A stretch of DNA of 64,000 bases from an uncultured Eubacteriales bacterium. GTDB taxonomy: Bacteria > Bacillota > Clostridia > Oscillospirales > Acutalibacteraceae. The notes beneath the pieces were generated by a model, which was not told where the DNA came from, did no database searches, and saw only the letters and a program-made list of their open reading frames with translations. Positions 16,363 to 23,627 of the stretch are shown one piece after another. Made by a program: the position numbers and the translations under genes. Where the stretch lies: positions 252,610 to 316,609 of the forward strand of contig CAKSOL010000001.1 in NCBI GenBank assembly GCA_934477125.1, written 5' to 3'. How positions within the stretch are numbered: the first letter of the stretch is position 1; the number at the start of each line of letters is the position of its first letter.

Positions 16363-17766
16363 ATGGATGATTTTAAAAGCTTTGTTAATAAGCTGGATAA
16401 GGCTCTGCAGCCGGATAAAAGCTTTGACCTTATTAAAAGGGAGCTGGTTATCGCCGAGCGGCGCTCTTATCTTTATTTTATAGACGGTTTTATCAAGGAC
16501 GAGGTATTTGAGAAAATGCTTGAATTCCTCTTTAAGCAAAAGCCGGAGGATATCGCTCCGATAACCGATATGAGGCAGTTCAGCTGGGTTAAAATGCCGT
16601 ATGTCGAGGTTGATTATACCTACGAGGCGGAAAATGCCGCGACGCAGGTGCTTTCGGGTCCGGCGGTGCTTGTTGTGGACGGCGTGGCAGGCGCTTTGAT
16701 AATAGATACGCGTACTTATCCTACGCGCAGCATTGAGGAGCCGCAGAAGGATAAATCCCTCAGGGGCTCGCGGGACGGATTTGTTGAAACGCTTATTTTC
16801 AATACGGCAATGGTGCGCAGACGCATCCGGACAGGCGCGCTGCGAATGGAATATCTTCAAATAGGAACGCGTTCAAAGGTGGATATAGCCATAAGCTATA
16901 TTGACGGCTTAGCAGACGAGAAAACGCTGAAAATACTGAAAAAGCGGCTTTCGCAAATCAAGATAAACGGAATTTCGATGACTCAGCAGGCATTTATAGA
17001 AGCTTTGATTCCGACTAATTTCTTCAATCCTTATCCCAGGTTTAAATTTACCGAGCGCCCCGATTATGCGAGCGCCTGTATACTGGATGGAAAAATTGTC
17101 GTTATTATGGATAACTGCCCTGCGGTTATGATTATTCCAACGTCGTTTGCGGACTTTTTCCGCGATGTTGATGATTATTACTTTATGCCGGTAGTCGGCA
17201 GCTATACGCGTATAATACGCACAGTCGTAACCCTGCTTACGGTTTTTATAGTGCCGCTTTATCTGATTGCCGCCAAGCAGCCGGGGCTTATGCCGGACTG
17301 TCTTAATTTTATGATGCCGGGAGAGTCGGCGGCGCTGTCGTTGTTCTGGCAGTTTTTGATACTTGAATTCGTTGTAGACGGCTTGCAGCTCGCCTCTCTC
17401 AATACTCCCGATACCCTTTCAAATTCCCTCGGAATAATCGGCGGACTGCTGCTTTCGGAATTTGCCGTTAATGCAGGCTGGTTTATAGCGGAGGCAATAC
17501 TTTTTATGGCGTTTGTAACGATTGCGTCGTTTTCGCAGCCGAGCATAGAAATGAGCTATGCCATGAAATTTCAAAGGGTGTTTCTGCTTATTCTTTCGGA
17601 ACTTTTCGGAATATGGGGCTTTTTTGCAGGAACGGCAATAATAATAATGACACTCGGATTTTCAAAAACTCTTTCGGGGAGAGGATATCTTTTCCCGCTG
17701 GTACCCTTTAATTGGAAAGCGTTTAAAAAGCTGTTTGTCAGACCGGGAATTGATAATACCCACTAA
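16363..17766 (+). CDS. GerA-family spore protein, SpoVAF-like
   Basis: 467 aa. A soluble N-terminal half (1-275) contains SGPAVLVVDG and RGSRDGFVETLIFNTAMVRRRI; the membrane half has about five helices from SYTRIIRTVVTLLTVFIVPLYL onward, with FMMPGE and LGIIGGLLLSEFAV. GerA-type germinant receptor A subunits normally read GPREGFxE at the diagnostic place; GSRDGFVE is the form I associate with SpoVAF, a component that speeds germination by working with the SpoVA dipicolinate channel. No spoVA genes adjoin it. It implies the organism forms spores. A GerA receptor subunit is the alternative. Confidence 0.88.
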   Translation: MDDFKSFVNKLDKALQPDKSFDLIKRELVIAERRSYLYFIDGFIKDEVFEKMLEFLFKQKPEDIAPITDMRQFSWVKMPYVEVDYTYEAENAATQVLSGPAVLVVDGVAGALIIDTRTYPTRSIEEPQKDKSLRGSRDGFVETLIFNTAMVRRRIRTGALRMEYLQIGTRSKVDIAISYIDGLADEKTLKILKKRLSQIKINGISMTQQAFIEALIPTNFFNPYPRFKFTERPDYASACILDGKIVVIMDNCPAVMIIPTSFADFFRDVDDYYFMPVVGSYTRIIRTVVTLLTVFIVPLYLIAAKQPGLMPDCLNFMMPGESAALSLFWQFLILEFVVDGLQLASLNTPDTLSNSLGIIGGLLLSEFAVNAGWFIAEAILFMAFVTIASFSQPSIEMSYAMKFQRVFLLILSELFGIWGFFAGTAIIIMTLGFSKTLSGRGYLFPLVPFNWKAFKKLFVRPGIDNTH

Positions 17767-17789
17767 TCAGGGACAAGCATATTGTGTTA

Positions 17790-17828
17790 GGGAGAGCAAG
17801 GACTTAAAGGTCTTGCCCTCCCGATTTT
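17790..17828 (+). terminator. intrinsic terminator of the spoVAF-like gene
   Basis: GGGAG-A-GCAAG pairs with CTTGC-C-CTCCC around an internal mismatch and is followed by GATTTT. Confidence 0.75.
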
Positions 17829-17845
17829 CTGTATTTAAGAAAATA

Positions 17846-17874
17846 TTGCCTTTTTCGGAAAATTATATTATAAT
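17846..17874 (+). promoter_or_regulatory. sigma-A promoter of the DUF951-prfA operon
   Basis: TTGCCT (17846-17851), a 17-base spacer and TATAAT (17869-17874), 26 bases before the DUF951 ATG. Confidence 0.75.
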
Positions 17875-17900
17875 ATTCATCAGTTAGTGAGGTTATATAT

Positions 17901-18098
17901 ATGAATATTTCGGTGGGCGATATGCTTGTTATGAAAAAGCAGCATCCCTGCGGGGAAAATACCTTTACGGTGCAGCGTGTGGGAATGGATTTCAAGCTCC
18001 GCTGCAACGGCTGCGGCAGAGAAATTATGCTGCCGAGAACCAAGGCTGAAAAGAATATACGCAGGATAATTCCTAAGGAAGTGGAAACCGATGTTTGA
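17901..18098 (+). CDS. DUF951 small protein
   Basis: 65 aa. The sequence VGDMLVMKKQHPCGENTFTV, then RCNGCGREIMLPRTK, matches DUF951: a small beta-barrel-like protein with a CxxC pair (CNGC) and an upstream HPCG that together could bind zinc. The function is unknown; members often sit by translation genes. It is first in this operon and its end overlaps prfA by 8 bases, so prfA translation is probably coupled to it. Confidence 0.9.
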   Translation: MNISVGDMLVMKKQHPCGENTFTVQRVGMDFKLRCNGCGREIMLPRTKAEKNIRRIIPKEVETDV

Positions 18099-19170
18099 AA
18101 ATCTTGATGCGGTTGAAAACCGATACGAGCAGATAGGCGTTGAGCTTACCCGCCCGGAGATTGTCAGCGATAACGCGCAGTTCAGGTCGCTTATGAAGGA
18201 GCATAGCGAGCTGACTCCGATAGTTGAAAAATACCGCGAGCTGAAAGCCGCTGAAAAAAGCGCAGAAGAGGCGCGCAGGCTTTTGGAGGACTCCTCTCTC
18301 GACGCGGACTTTAAGGAGCTTGCCGAGGAGGAGCTGAAAACCGCTCAGGAAACTCAGACCTCAGCCGCAGAACAGCTCAAGCTTTTATTGCTGCCTAAGG
18401 ACCCCAACGATTCCAAAAACGTTATTGTTGAAATCCGCGCCGGAGCGGGCGGAGAGGAAGCGGCGCTTTTTGCGGCGGCGCTTTTCAGAATGTATACTAT
18501 GTATGCCGAATCTCATAATTTCAGAGTTGAGGTAACAAATGAAAACGAAACCGAGCTTGGTGGCTATAAGGAAATAAGCTTTATGGTAGAGGGCGAGGGC
18601 GCTTATTCAAGACTTAAATACGAAAGCGGAGTACATCGCGTTCAGCGCGTTCCCGATACCGAGACGCAGGGGCGCATCCATACCTCAACCGCAACGGTAG
18701 CCGTTATGCCTGAGGCGGACGATGTTGAAATTGAAATAAACCCGGCAGATTTGAAAATCGATACCTTCCGTTCCTCCGGAGCGGGCGGACAGCATATCAA
18801 TAAGACCTCCTCGGCAATCCGTATAACCCATATTCCGACAGGAACGGTTGTTGAATGTCAGGATGAACGCAGTCAGTTCAAAAACAAGGATAAGGCTATG
18901 CGCGTTCTCAGAGCGAGACTGTTTGATGCCGCACAGCGCGAGCATGACGAGGCAATAGCCTCCGACCGCCGTAGTCAGGTCGGAACGGGCGACAGGAGCG
19001 AGCGCATAAGGACATATAATTTTCCTCAGGGCAGACTTACCGATCACCGTATAGGTCTTACGATTTATAAGCTTGACGCCGTTATGAACGGAGATATCGA
19101 TGAGATTGTCGATGCCCTCATAACCCATTACCGCACCGAGGCTCTCAAGGCTCAGGAGGCGGAAATATGA
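18091..19170 (+). CDS. prfA: peptide chain release factor 1
   Basis: 359 aa, full length for RF1. The GGQ motif is in RSSGAGGQHINKTSSA (about 227-241) and the class-I signature runs through AVRITHIPTG-type sequence; the FxxEGxGAYSRLKYESGVHRVQRVP region is the conserved domain 2 containing the codon-recognition loop. It releases peptides at UAA and UAG. Its stop overlaps the ATG of the next gene (ATGA). Confidence 0.97.
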   Translation: MFENLDAVENRYEQIGVELTRPEIVSDNAQFRSLMKEHSELTPIVEKYRELKAAEKSAEEARRLLEDSSLDADFKELAEEELKTAQETQTSAAEQLKLLLLPKDPNDSKNVIVEIRAGAGGEEAALFAAALFRMYTMYAESHNFRVEVTNENETELGGYKEISFMVEGEGAYSRLKYESGVHRVQRVPDTETQGRIHTSTATVAVMPEADDVEIEINPADLKIDTFRSSGAGGQHINKTSSAIRITHIPTGTVVECQDERSQFKNKDKAMRVLRARLFDAAQREHDEAIASDRRSQVGTGDRSERIRTYNFPQGRLTDHRIGLTIYKLDAVMNGDIDEIVDALITHYRTEALKAQEAEI

Positions 19171-20183
19171 AAACCGAACGTCTGGACGCAAGAAACGACC
19201 CTGCCGCGGCGATAAGCCGCGCAGCTGAAATTCTCAGAGCCGGAGGGATAGTCGCTATTCCGACCGAAACGGTTTACGGACTTGCCGCAAGGGCGGATAA
19301 CCCCAAGGCGATTTCCGATGTTTTCGCCGCAAAGGGCAGACCGCAGGATAATCCGCTTATAGTTCATATTTCGGATTTGAGTGAGCTTAACGGCGTTGCG
19401 CGGGACATACCGCAAACGGCGTTTACCTGCGCCGGGCATTTCTGGCCCGGACCGTTTACTATGATACTTCCGCGCGGCGCTGAGGTTGACCCTCAGGTTT
19501 CGGCAGGTCTTGAAACGGTTGCGGTAAGAATGCCGTCGGACAATATAGCAAGAGCGATAATCCGCGCCGCCGGACCTCTCGCCGCGCCGTCGGCGAATAC
19601 CTCCGGAAAGCCGAGTCCGACCACCGCCGAGCGGGTCCTTGAGGATTTGGACGGTAAAATAGACGCCGTTGTGCTTGCCGGAGAGTGTACCGTCGGGGTT
19701 GAATCAACCGTTGTCAGCCTTGTTGCCAATCCGCCGAGACTTCTGCGTCCCGGAGGAGTTACTGCCGAACAGCTGCGCGAGCTTATTCCGGAGCTTGAGA
19801 TTGACGCCGCAGTGATGTCAGAGCCGAAAAGCGGAGAGCGGGTAGCCTCGCCCGGAATGAAATATAAGCACTATGCGCCTGCAACGCAGACCTACCTTGT
19901 TGAGGGAAGCTCGGAGGACTTTGCCCGGTATGTAAACTCGGTTCCCGACCGGGTTGCGGTTTGCTTTGACGAAGAATTGCCGGCGGTTGACGGCAAAAAG
20001 CTGTCATACGGTTCCGCCGGAGACGATTCGGCTCACGCTCACCGTATTTTCGAGGTTCTCAGAGAGGTGGACGAATTTGGTGCCAGGAGCGCATATGTTC
20101 ACGCACCGGACAAAAACGGAATAGGGCTTGCGGTTTATAACCGTCTTGTCCGGGCGGCGGCGTTCAGGGTGATAAAGCTATGA
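19167..20183 (+). CDS. L-threonylcarbamoyladenylate synthase (Sua5 type)
   Basis: 338 aa. The YrdC domain (1-210) has GGIVAIPTETVYGLAA, KGRPQDNPLIVHI, WPGPFTMIL, VRMPSD and SANTSGKPSPT. The long C-terminal Sua5 domain (about 225-338, beginning SPGMKYKHYAP) distinguishes Sua5 from the short TsaC. It makes threonylcarbamoyl-AMP for the t6A modification at position 37 of ANN-decoding tRNAs. It overlaps prfA by 4 bases and coaE by 4 bases. Confidence 0.95.
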   Translation: MKTERLDARNDPAAAISRAAEILRAGGIVAIPTETVYGLAARADNPKAISDVFAAKGRPQDNPLIVHISDLSELNGVARDIPQTAFTCAGHFWPGPFTMILPRGAEVDPQVSAGLETVAVRMPSDNIARAIIRAAGPLAAPSANTSGKPSPTTAERVLEDLDGKIDAVVLAGECTVGVESTVVSLVANPPRLLRPGGVTAEQLRELIPELEIDAAVMSEPKSGERVASPGMKYKHYAPATQTYLVEGSSEDFARYVNSVPDRVAVCFDEELPAVDGKKLSYGSAGDDSAHAHRIFEVLREVDEFGARSAYVHAPDKNGIGLAVYNRLVRAAAFRVIKL

Positions 20184-20770
20184 GCATAACCGTCGGCTTA
20201 ACCGGTCCGAGCGGAGCCGGGAAAAGTATGGCATCCGCCGTTGCCGCCGAAAAGGGCTTTTTTGTTATTGACTGCGATAAAACCGCAAGAAAGGCGGTTG
20301 AACCCGGAACACCGGGACTGTCTGCGCTGGTTTCCGCTTTCGGTAAAGGGATATTGGATGCCGGCGGCTTTCTTAACAGAAAGGAATTAGCCTCCGCGGC
20401 GTTTTCATCCGCGGAGAAAACCGAGCTGTTAAATAAAACGCTTTTGCCGCATATAGCCGCGCTTATAGAGCCGGAGCTTTGCCGGGAATATGTTTTGCTT
20501 GACGCTCCTACGCTTTACGAAAGCGGACTGGATAAAAAATGCGATGTTACGGTGGCGGTTCTGGCGGACGTTTCTGAGAGAACCGAACGAATAATCAGGC
20601 GCGACGGACTTACACTAAATGAGGCGCGGCTGCGTATATCCGCAGGAAAGCCGGACAGCTTTTATTTGGAACGCGCGGATAAAATTTTGTATAACAACGG
20701 CGATTTCAAATCGTTTTTGAGCGACGCGGAGGAGCTGTTTGAAATAATTATGGGAGGGCATATAAAATGA
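20180..20770 (+). CDS. coaE: dephospho-CoA kinase
   Basis: 196 aa. The P-loop GPSGAGKS is at residues 9-16, the conserved DCDKTARKAV (usually DADxIARxVV) follows, and LLDAPTLYESGL replaces the common DxPLLxE. The lid region has RxxxRIIRRDGLTLNEARLRI. It performs the last step of coenzyme A synthesis. Several family residues are less strict than in E. coli CoaE, but order and length are normal. ATGA overlaps lie on both sides. Confidence 0.92.
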   Translation: MSITVGLTGPSGAGKSMASAVAAEKGFFVIDCDKTARKAVEPGTPGLSALVSAFGKGILDAGGFLNRKELASAAFSSAEKTELLNKTLLPHIAALIEPELCREYVLLDAPTLYESGLDKKCDVTVAVLADVSERTERIIRRDGLTLNEARLRISAGKPDSFYLERADKILYNNGDFKSFLSDAEELFEIIMGGHIK

Positions 20771-22167
20771 GTGAAGAAAAAAATAAGGCTGAACAGTTGA
20801 AGGAAAAGCTGTTTAATAACCGGAAAAACGGACTTTTGCAGGCTGACGAGGCAACCGTCGGCGCTGCGGACGAATTCTGCGAGGGGTATAAGTGTTTCCT
20901 TAACCTCGCAAAAACCGAGCGCGAGGCGGCAAAAACCGCCGTTGCTATGGCTGTTGCCCGCGGATTTGAGGAGTTTAAACGCGGAAAGGAATATCCGGCA
21001 GGAAGCCGCCTGTTCGTTAATAACAGGGGAAAGACAGTCGCCTTTGTAGTAATCGGCAGCAAGCCGGTTGAGCAGGGAGTTAATATAACTGCGGCGCATA
21101 TCGATTCTCCGAGACTTGACCTGAAGCCCAATCCGCTCTATGAGGAGCTTGAACTGGCGCTCTTTAAAACGCATTATTACGGCGGAATAAGAAAATATCA
21201 ATGGCCTACCGTACCGCTCGCGCTTCACGGTGTTTTTGCACTTAAAAACGGCGAAAAGGTTGAGGTTTCTCTCGGCGAGCAGGATGATGAGCCTAAGTTT
21301 GTTGTCAACGACCTTTTGCCGCACCTTGCGGCAGAGCAGAGCAAACGCACTCTGTCAGAGGGAATAAAGGGTGAGGAGCTTAATGTCTTAGTAGGCAGCC
21401 GCCCGTTCCGCGACGATAAGGGAAGCGAGCTTGTTAAGCTCAATATTCTGAAAATGCTTAATGAAAAATACGGTATAACCGAGGAGGACTTCCTTTCTGC
21501 CGAGCTGGAGCTTGTTCCTGCCGTCAAGGCATGCGATATTGGCTTTGACCGCTCGATGATAGGCGCTTACGGTCAGGACGACCGCGTTTGCGCATATCCG
21601 GCTCTCAACGCGATACTGAATGTTGAAAAGCCTGAGCATACGGCTGTTGCTATCCTTACCGATAAGGAGGAGATAGGCTCGGAGGGAAATACGGGTCTTA
21701 ACTCCGATTTCCTCAGATTTCTTATCAGGGACCTTGCTGTTATGCAGGGAGGGGACGGAACCGTGGCGCTCCGCCGCTCAAGATGTCTGTCGGCGGATGT
21801 TAATGCCGCTATGGACCCGACCTTCCAGTCGCCGTTTGAACGCCGCAATGCCGCATTGCTTAATTACGGCGTTGTTCTGACAAAGTATACCGGCGCCCGC
21901 GGAAAATCCTCGACCAACGATGCCTCTGCCGAGTATGTTGCGGAGATACGCGCTATGCTCGATAACGCTGGAATAGTATGGCAGACCGCCGAAATGGGTG
22001 CTGTTGACGCAGGCGGCGGCGGAACTGTCGCTATGTATATCGCCAACCTCGGCGCAGATGTTGTAGACCTCGGAGTGCCTGTGCTTTCAATGCACGCGCC
22101 TTTTGAAACAACCGCGAAGCTCGATATTTATATGTGCTATCGCACTATGTACGAGTTTATGAAATGA
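20767..22167 (+). CDS. M18-family zinc aminopeptidase
   Basis: 466 aa. Metal-binding motifs of M18: AAHIDSPRLDLKP (first His/Asp), GQDDRVCAYPAL (Asp), DKEEIGSEG (catalytic Glu and metal Glu), ADVNAAMDP (Asp) and the C-terminal LSMHAPFE (His). It removes N-terminal, often acidic, residues from peptides in the cytosol as an oligomer. It starts in an ATGA overlap with coaE and ends in one with the DUF1653 gene. Confidence 0.94.
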   Translation: MSEEKNKAEQLKEKLFNNRKNGLLQADEATVGAADEFCEGYKCFLNLAKTEREAAKTAVAMAVARGFEEFKRGKEYPAGSRLFVNNRGKTVAFVVIGSKPVEQGVNITAAHIDSPRLDLKPNPLYEELELALFKTHYYGGIRKYQWPTVPLALHGVFALKNGEKVEVSLGEQDDEPKFVVNDLLPHLAAEQSKRTLSEGIKGEELNVLVGSRPFRDDKGSELVKLNILKMLNEKYGITEEDFLSAELELVPAVKACDIGFDRSMIGAYGQDDRVCAYPALNAILNVEKPEHTAVAILTDKEEIGSEGNTGLNSDFLRFLIRDLAVMQGGDGTVALRRSRCLSADVNAAMDPTFQSPFERRNAALLNYGVVLTKYTGARGKSSTNDASAEYVAEIRAMLDNAGIVWQTAEMGAVDAGGGGTVAMYIANLGADVVDLGVPVLSMHAPFETTAKLDIYMCYRTMYEFMK

Positions 22168-22382
22168 GCGGGACAGTACGCTGCGGGCGTTACCGCCATT
22201 TCAAGGGAAACGAGTATGAGGTTATAGGAACAGCCAAAAATTCGGAAACACTTGAGGAAATGGTCGTATACCGCGCTCTTTACGGTGAAAGAGAGCTGTG
22301 GGTAAGACCGGCGGAAATGTGGAACGAAACGGTTGAACGCGACGGTAAAATATTTCAGAGATTTACGTTTATAGGCGATTGA
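22164..22382 (+). CDS. DUF1653 small protein
   Basis: 72 aa. The start at 22164 (ATGA overlapping the peptidase stop) fits the family start better than the frame's earlier Met. The core GRYRHFKGNEYEVIGTAKNSET, then MVVYRALYGERELWVRPAEMW and FQRFTFIG, is characteristic of DUF1653, a small beta protein of unknown role. It is the last gene of the prfA operon and is closed by the hairpin at 22435-22497. Confidence 0.9.
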   Translation: MSGTVRCGRYRHFKGNEYEVIGTAKNSETLEEMVVYRALYGERELWVRPAEMWNETVERDGKIFQRFTFIGD

Positions 22383-22434
22383 CCGGCATAGGATTTCTAC
22401 ATCAGAAACGCCTTTGAAAAACAGATAAAATGCA

Positions 22435-22497
22435 AAAGCGCGACCTTCGTAAAACGGTAAAAGCTCCGTTTTCGCAGGCCGCGCTTTAGTATATCCG
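22435..22497. terminator. bidirectional hairpin between convergent genes
   Basis: The outer arms AAAGCGCG (22435-22442) and CGCGCTTT (22490-22497) enclose a second stem AAAACGG/CCGTTTT. It can end both the prfA operon and the AraC gene. Confidence 0.7.
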
Positions 22498-22504
22498 TCG
22501 CATA

Positions 22505-23395
22505 TCAGTCTGCCGCGCTTTGCTTGTCTAAAAATACCTGCCGGTACTCGGTAGGGCTGAACTTGCTGTATTTCTTAAATATCCGGTTAAAATAGCTGAA
22601 GCTCGAAAAGCCTGTTTTGATATAAATGTTGTATATTGATTCATTCGTATTGATTATCATTTTTTTGGCAATGTTTATCCGAAAGCAGTTAAGATAGTCG
22701 ATAAAGGTTTTATCCGTTGTATCCTTGAAAATCCGGCAGAAGTACTGCGGCGAATAATTAACGAGATTTGCAACCTCGTCAAGACTGATATCCTCGTTAT
22801 AATGCTTTTCAACATACTTGAAAACCGGCTCTAACTTTTTCAGATGCTGGTTTCTGTCGTTGAAAGGCGACATTATATCATAATCAATGGCGTTAAAACG
22901 GAACAGAGTGGTAAGTATGCTGTATATTGATGCCATTATATTCAGCTCATATGCAGTTGAGCGCTCCTTGAGCTCATCGGTTATGCTTATAAGCATTGAG
23001 GCAATTCTGCGGAAATTGGAATTATCGTTTATGCTGAAAAGACTGTAAGAGGATGACTGGTTGTCGGTCAGAGCGGCAAGATAGGGGTATGAATAATCCG
23101 AATGATTGTTCATAACAAGCTCAGGCCGGAACTGCAATATGTAAATTCTGGTATTCTGTCCGTTGCCCGAACAATGCGGACACATTGAGTTTATCAGAAT
23201 TATTTCTCCCTCATGAACCAATACGCTTTCATCGATAAACGAAAATATCTGCGAGCCTTGGGACACATACACTATTTCTATTTCCTCGTGAATATGAGCA
23301 TTGGCGGAAATATCCTCCTCCGTTGAAATAACGGTTCTGCAATAAATAGGAATATTAAGGTCTGAATATTCAACATTTTCGTGGCGTATATCCAT
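22505..23395 (-). CDS. AraC-family transcriptional regulator
   Basis: 296 aa. The N-terminal cupin-like sensor (1-170) has HIHEEIEIVYVSQG and GEIILINSMCPH; the two-HTH AraC domain (about 190-290) has FKYVEKHYNEDISLDEVANL, PQYFCRIFKDTTDKTFIDYL and GFSSFSYFNRIFKKYSKFSPTEYR. It points away from the polysaccharide locus and shares a 232-base intergenic region with it, so it is the likely activator of that locus, sensing a sugar or oligosaccharide. A palindrome at 23489-23515 may be its site. Confidence 0.92.
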   Translation of the reverse strand: MDIRHENVEYSDLNIPIYCRTVISTEEDISANAHIHEEIEIVYVSQGSQIFSFIDESVLVHEGEIILINSMCPHCSGNGQNTRIYILQFRPELVMNNHSDYSYPYLAALTDNQSSSYSLFSINDNSNFRRIASMLISITDELKERSTAYELNIMASIYSILTTLFRFNAIDYDIMSPFNDRNQHLKKLEPVFKYVEKHYNEDISLDEVANLVNYSPQYFCRIFKDTTDKTFIDYLNCFRINIAKKMIINTNESIYNIYIKTGFSSFSYFNRIFKKYSKFSPTEYRQVFLDKQSAAD

Positions 23396-23488
23396 TTTGG
23401 GCTCCTTTTCCGTATTTTTATCAAAAAGTTAATATTGTACAAGTAAATATGAAAAAAAGACTTTTATTGATTTTGAAAATATTATACC

Positions 23489-23515
23489 ATATTGTTGGAT
23501 GTTTCGCAACAATAT
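23489..23515. promoter_or_regulatory. palindrome between araC-type gene and polysaccharide locus
   Basis: Perfect 9-bp inverted arms ATATTGTTG and CAACAATAT are separated by 9 bases, in the middle of the divergent intergenic region. This is an operator candidate, though a hairpin is also possible. No confident -35/-10 pair was assigned for either direction. Confidence 0.4.
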
Positions 23516-23627
23516 TGTTAAAAAGAAATTATAAATTAAGTTGAATTATATCAAATAGAACATTGGAAAACTTTAACGCAGATAAAGCAAAAATAATAAA
23601 AAGATATAAGAGGAGCGTTTGGTTCGG

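Noticed and set aside
20662..21324. Minus-strand open frame of 220 codons across coaE and the M18 peptidase
   Set aside because: It is antisense to two convincing genes joined by an ATGA overlap; no start signal.
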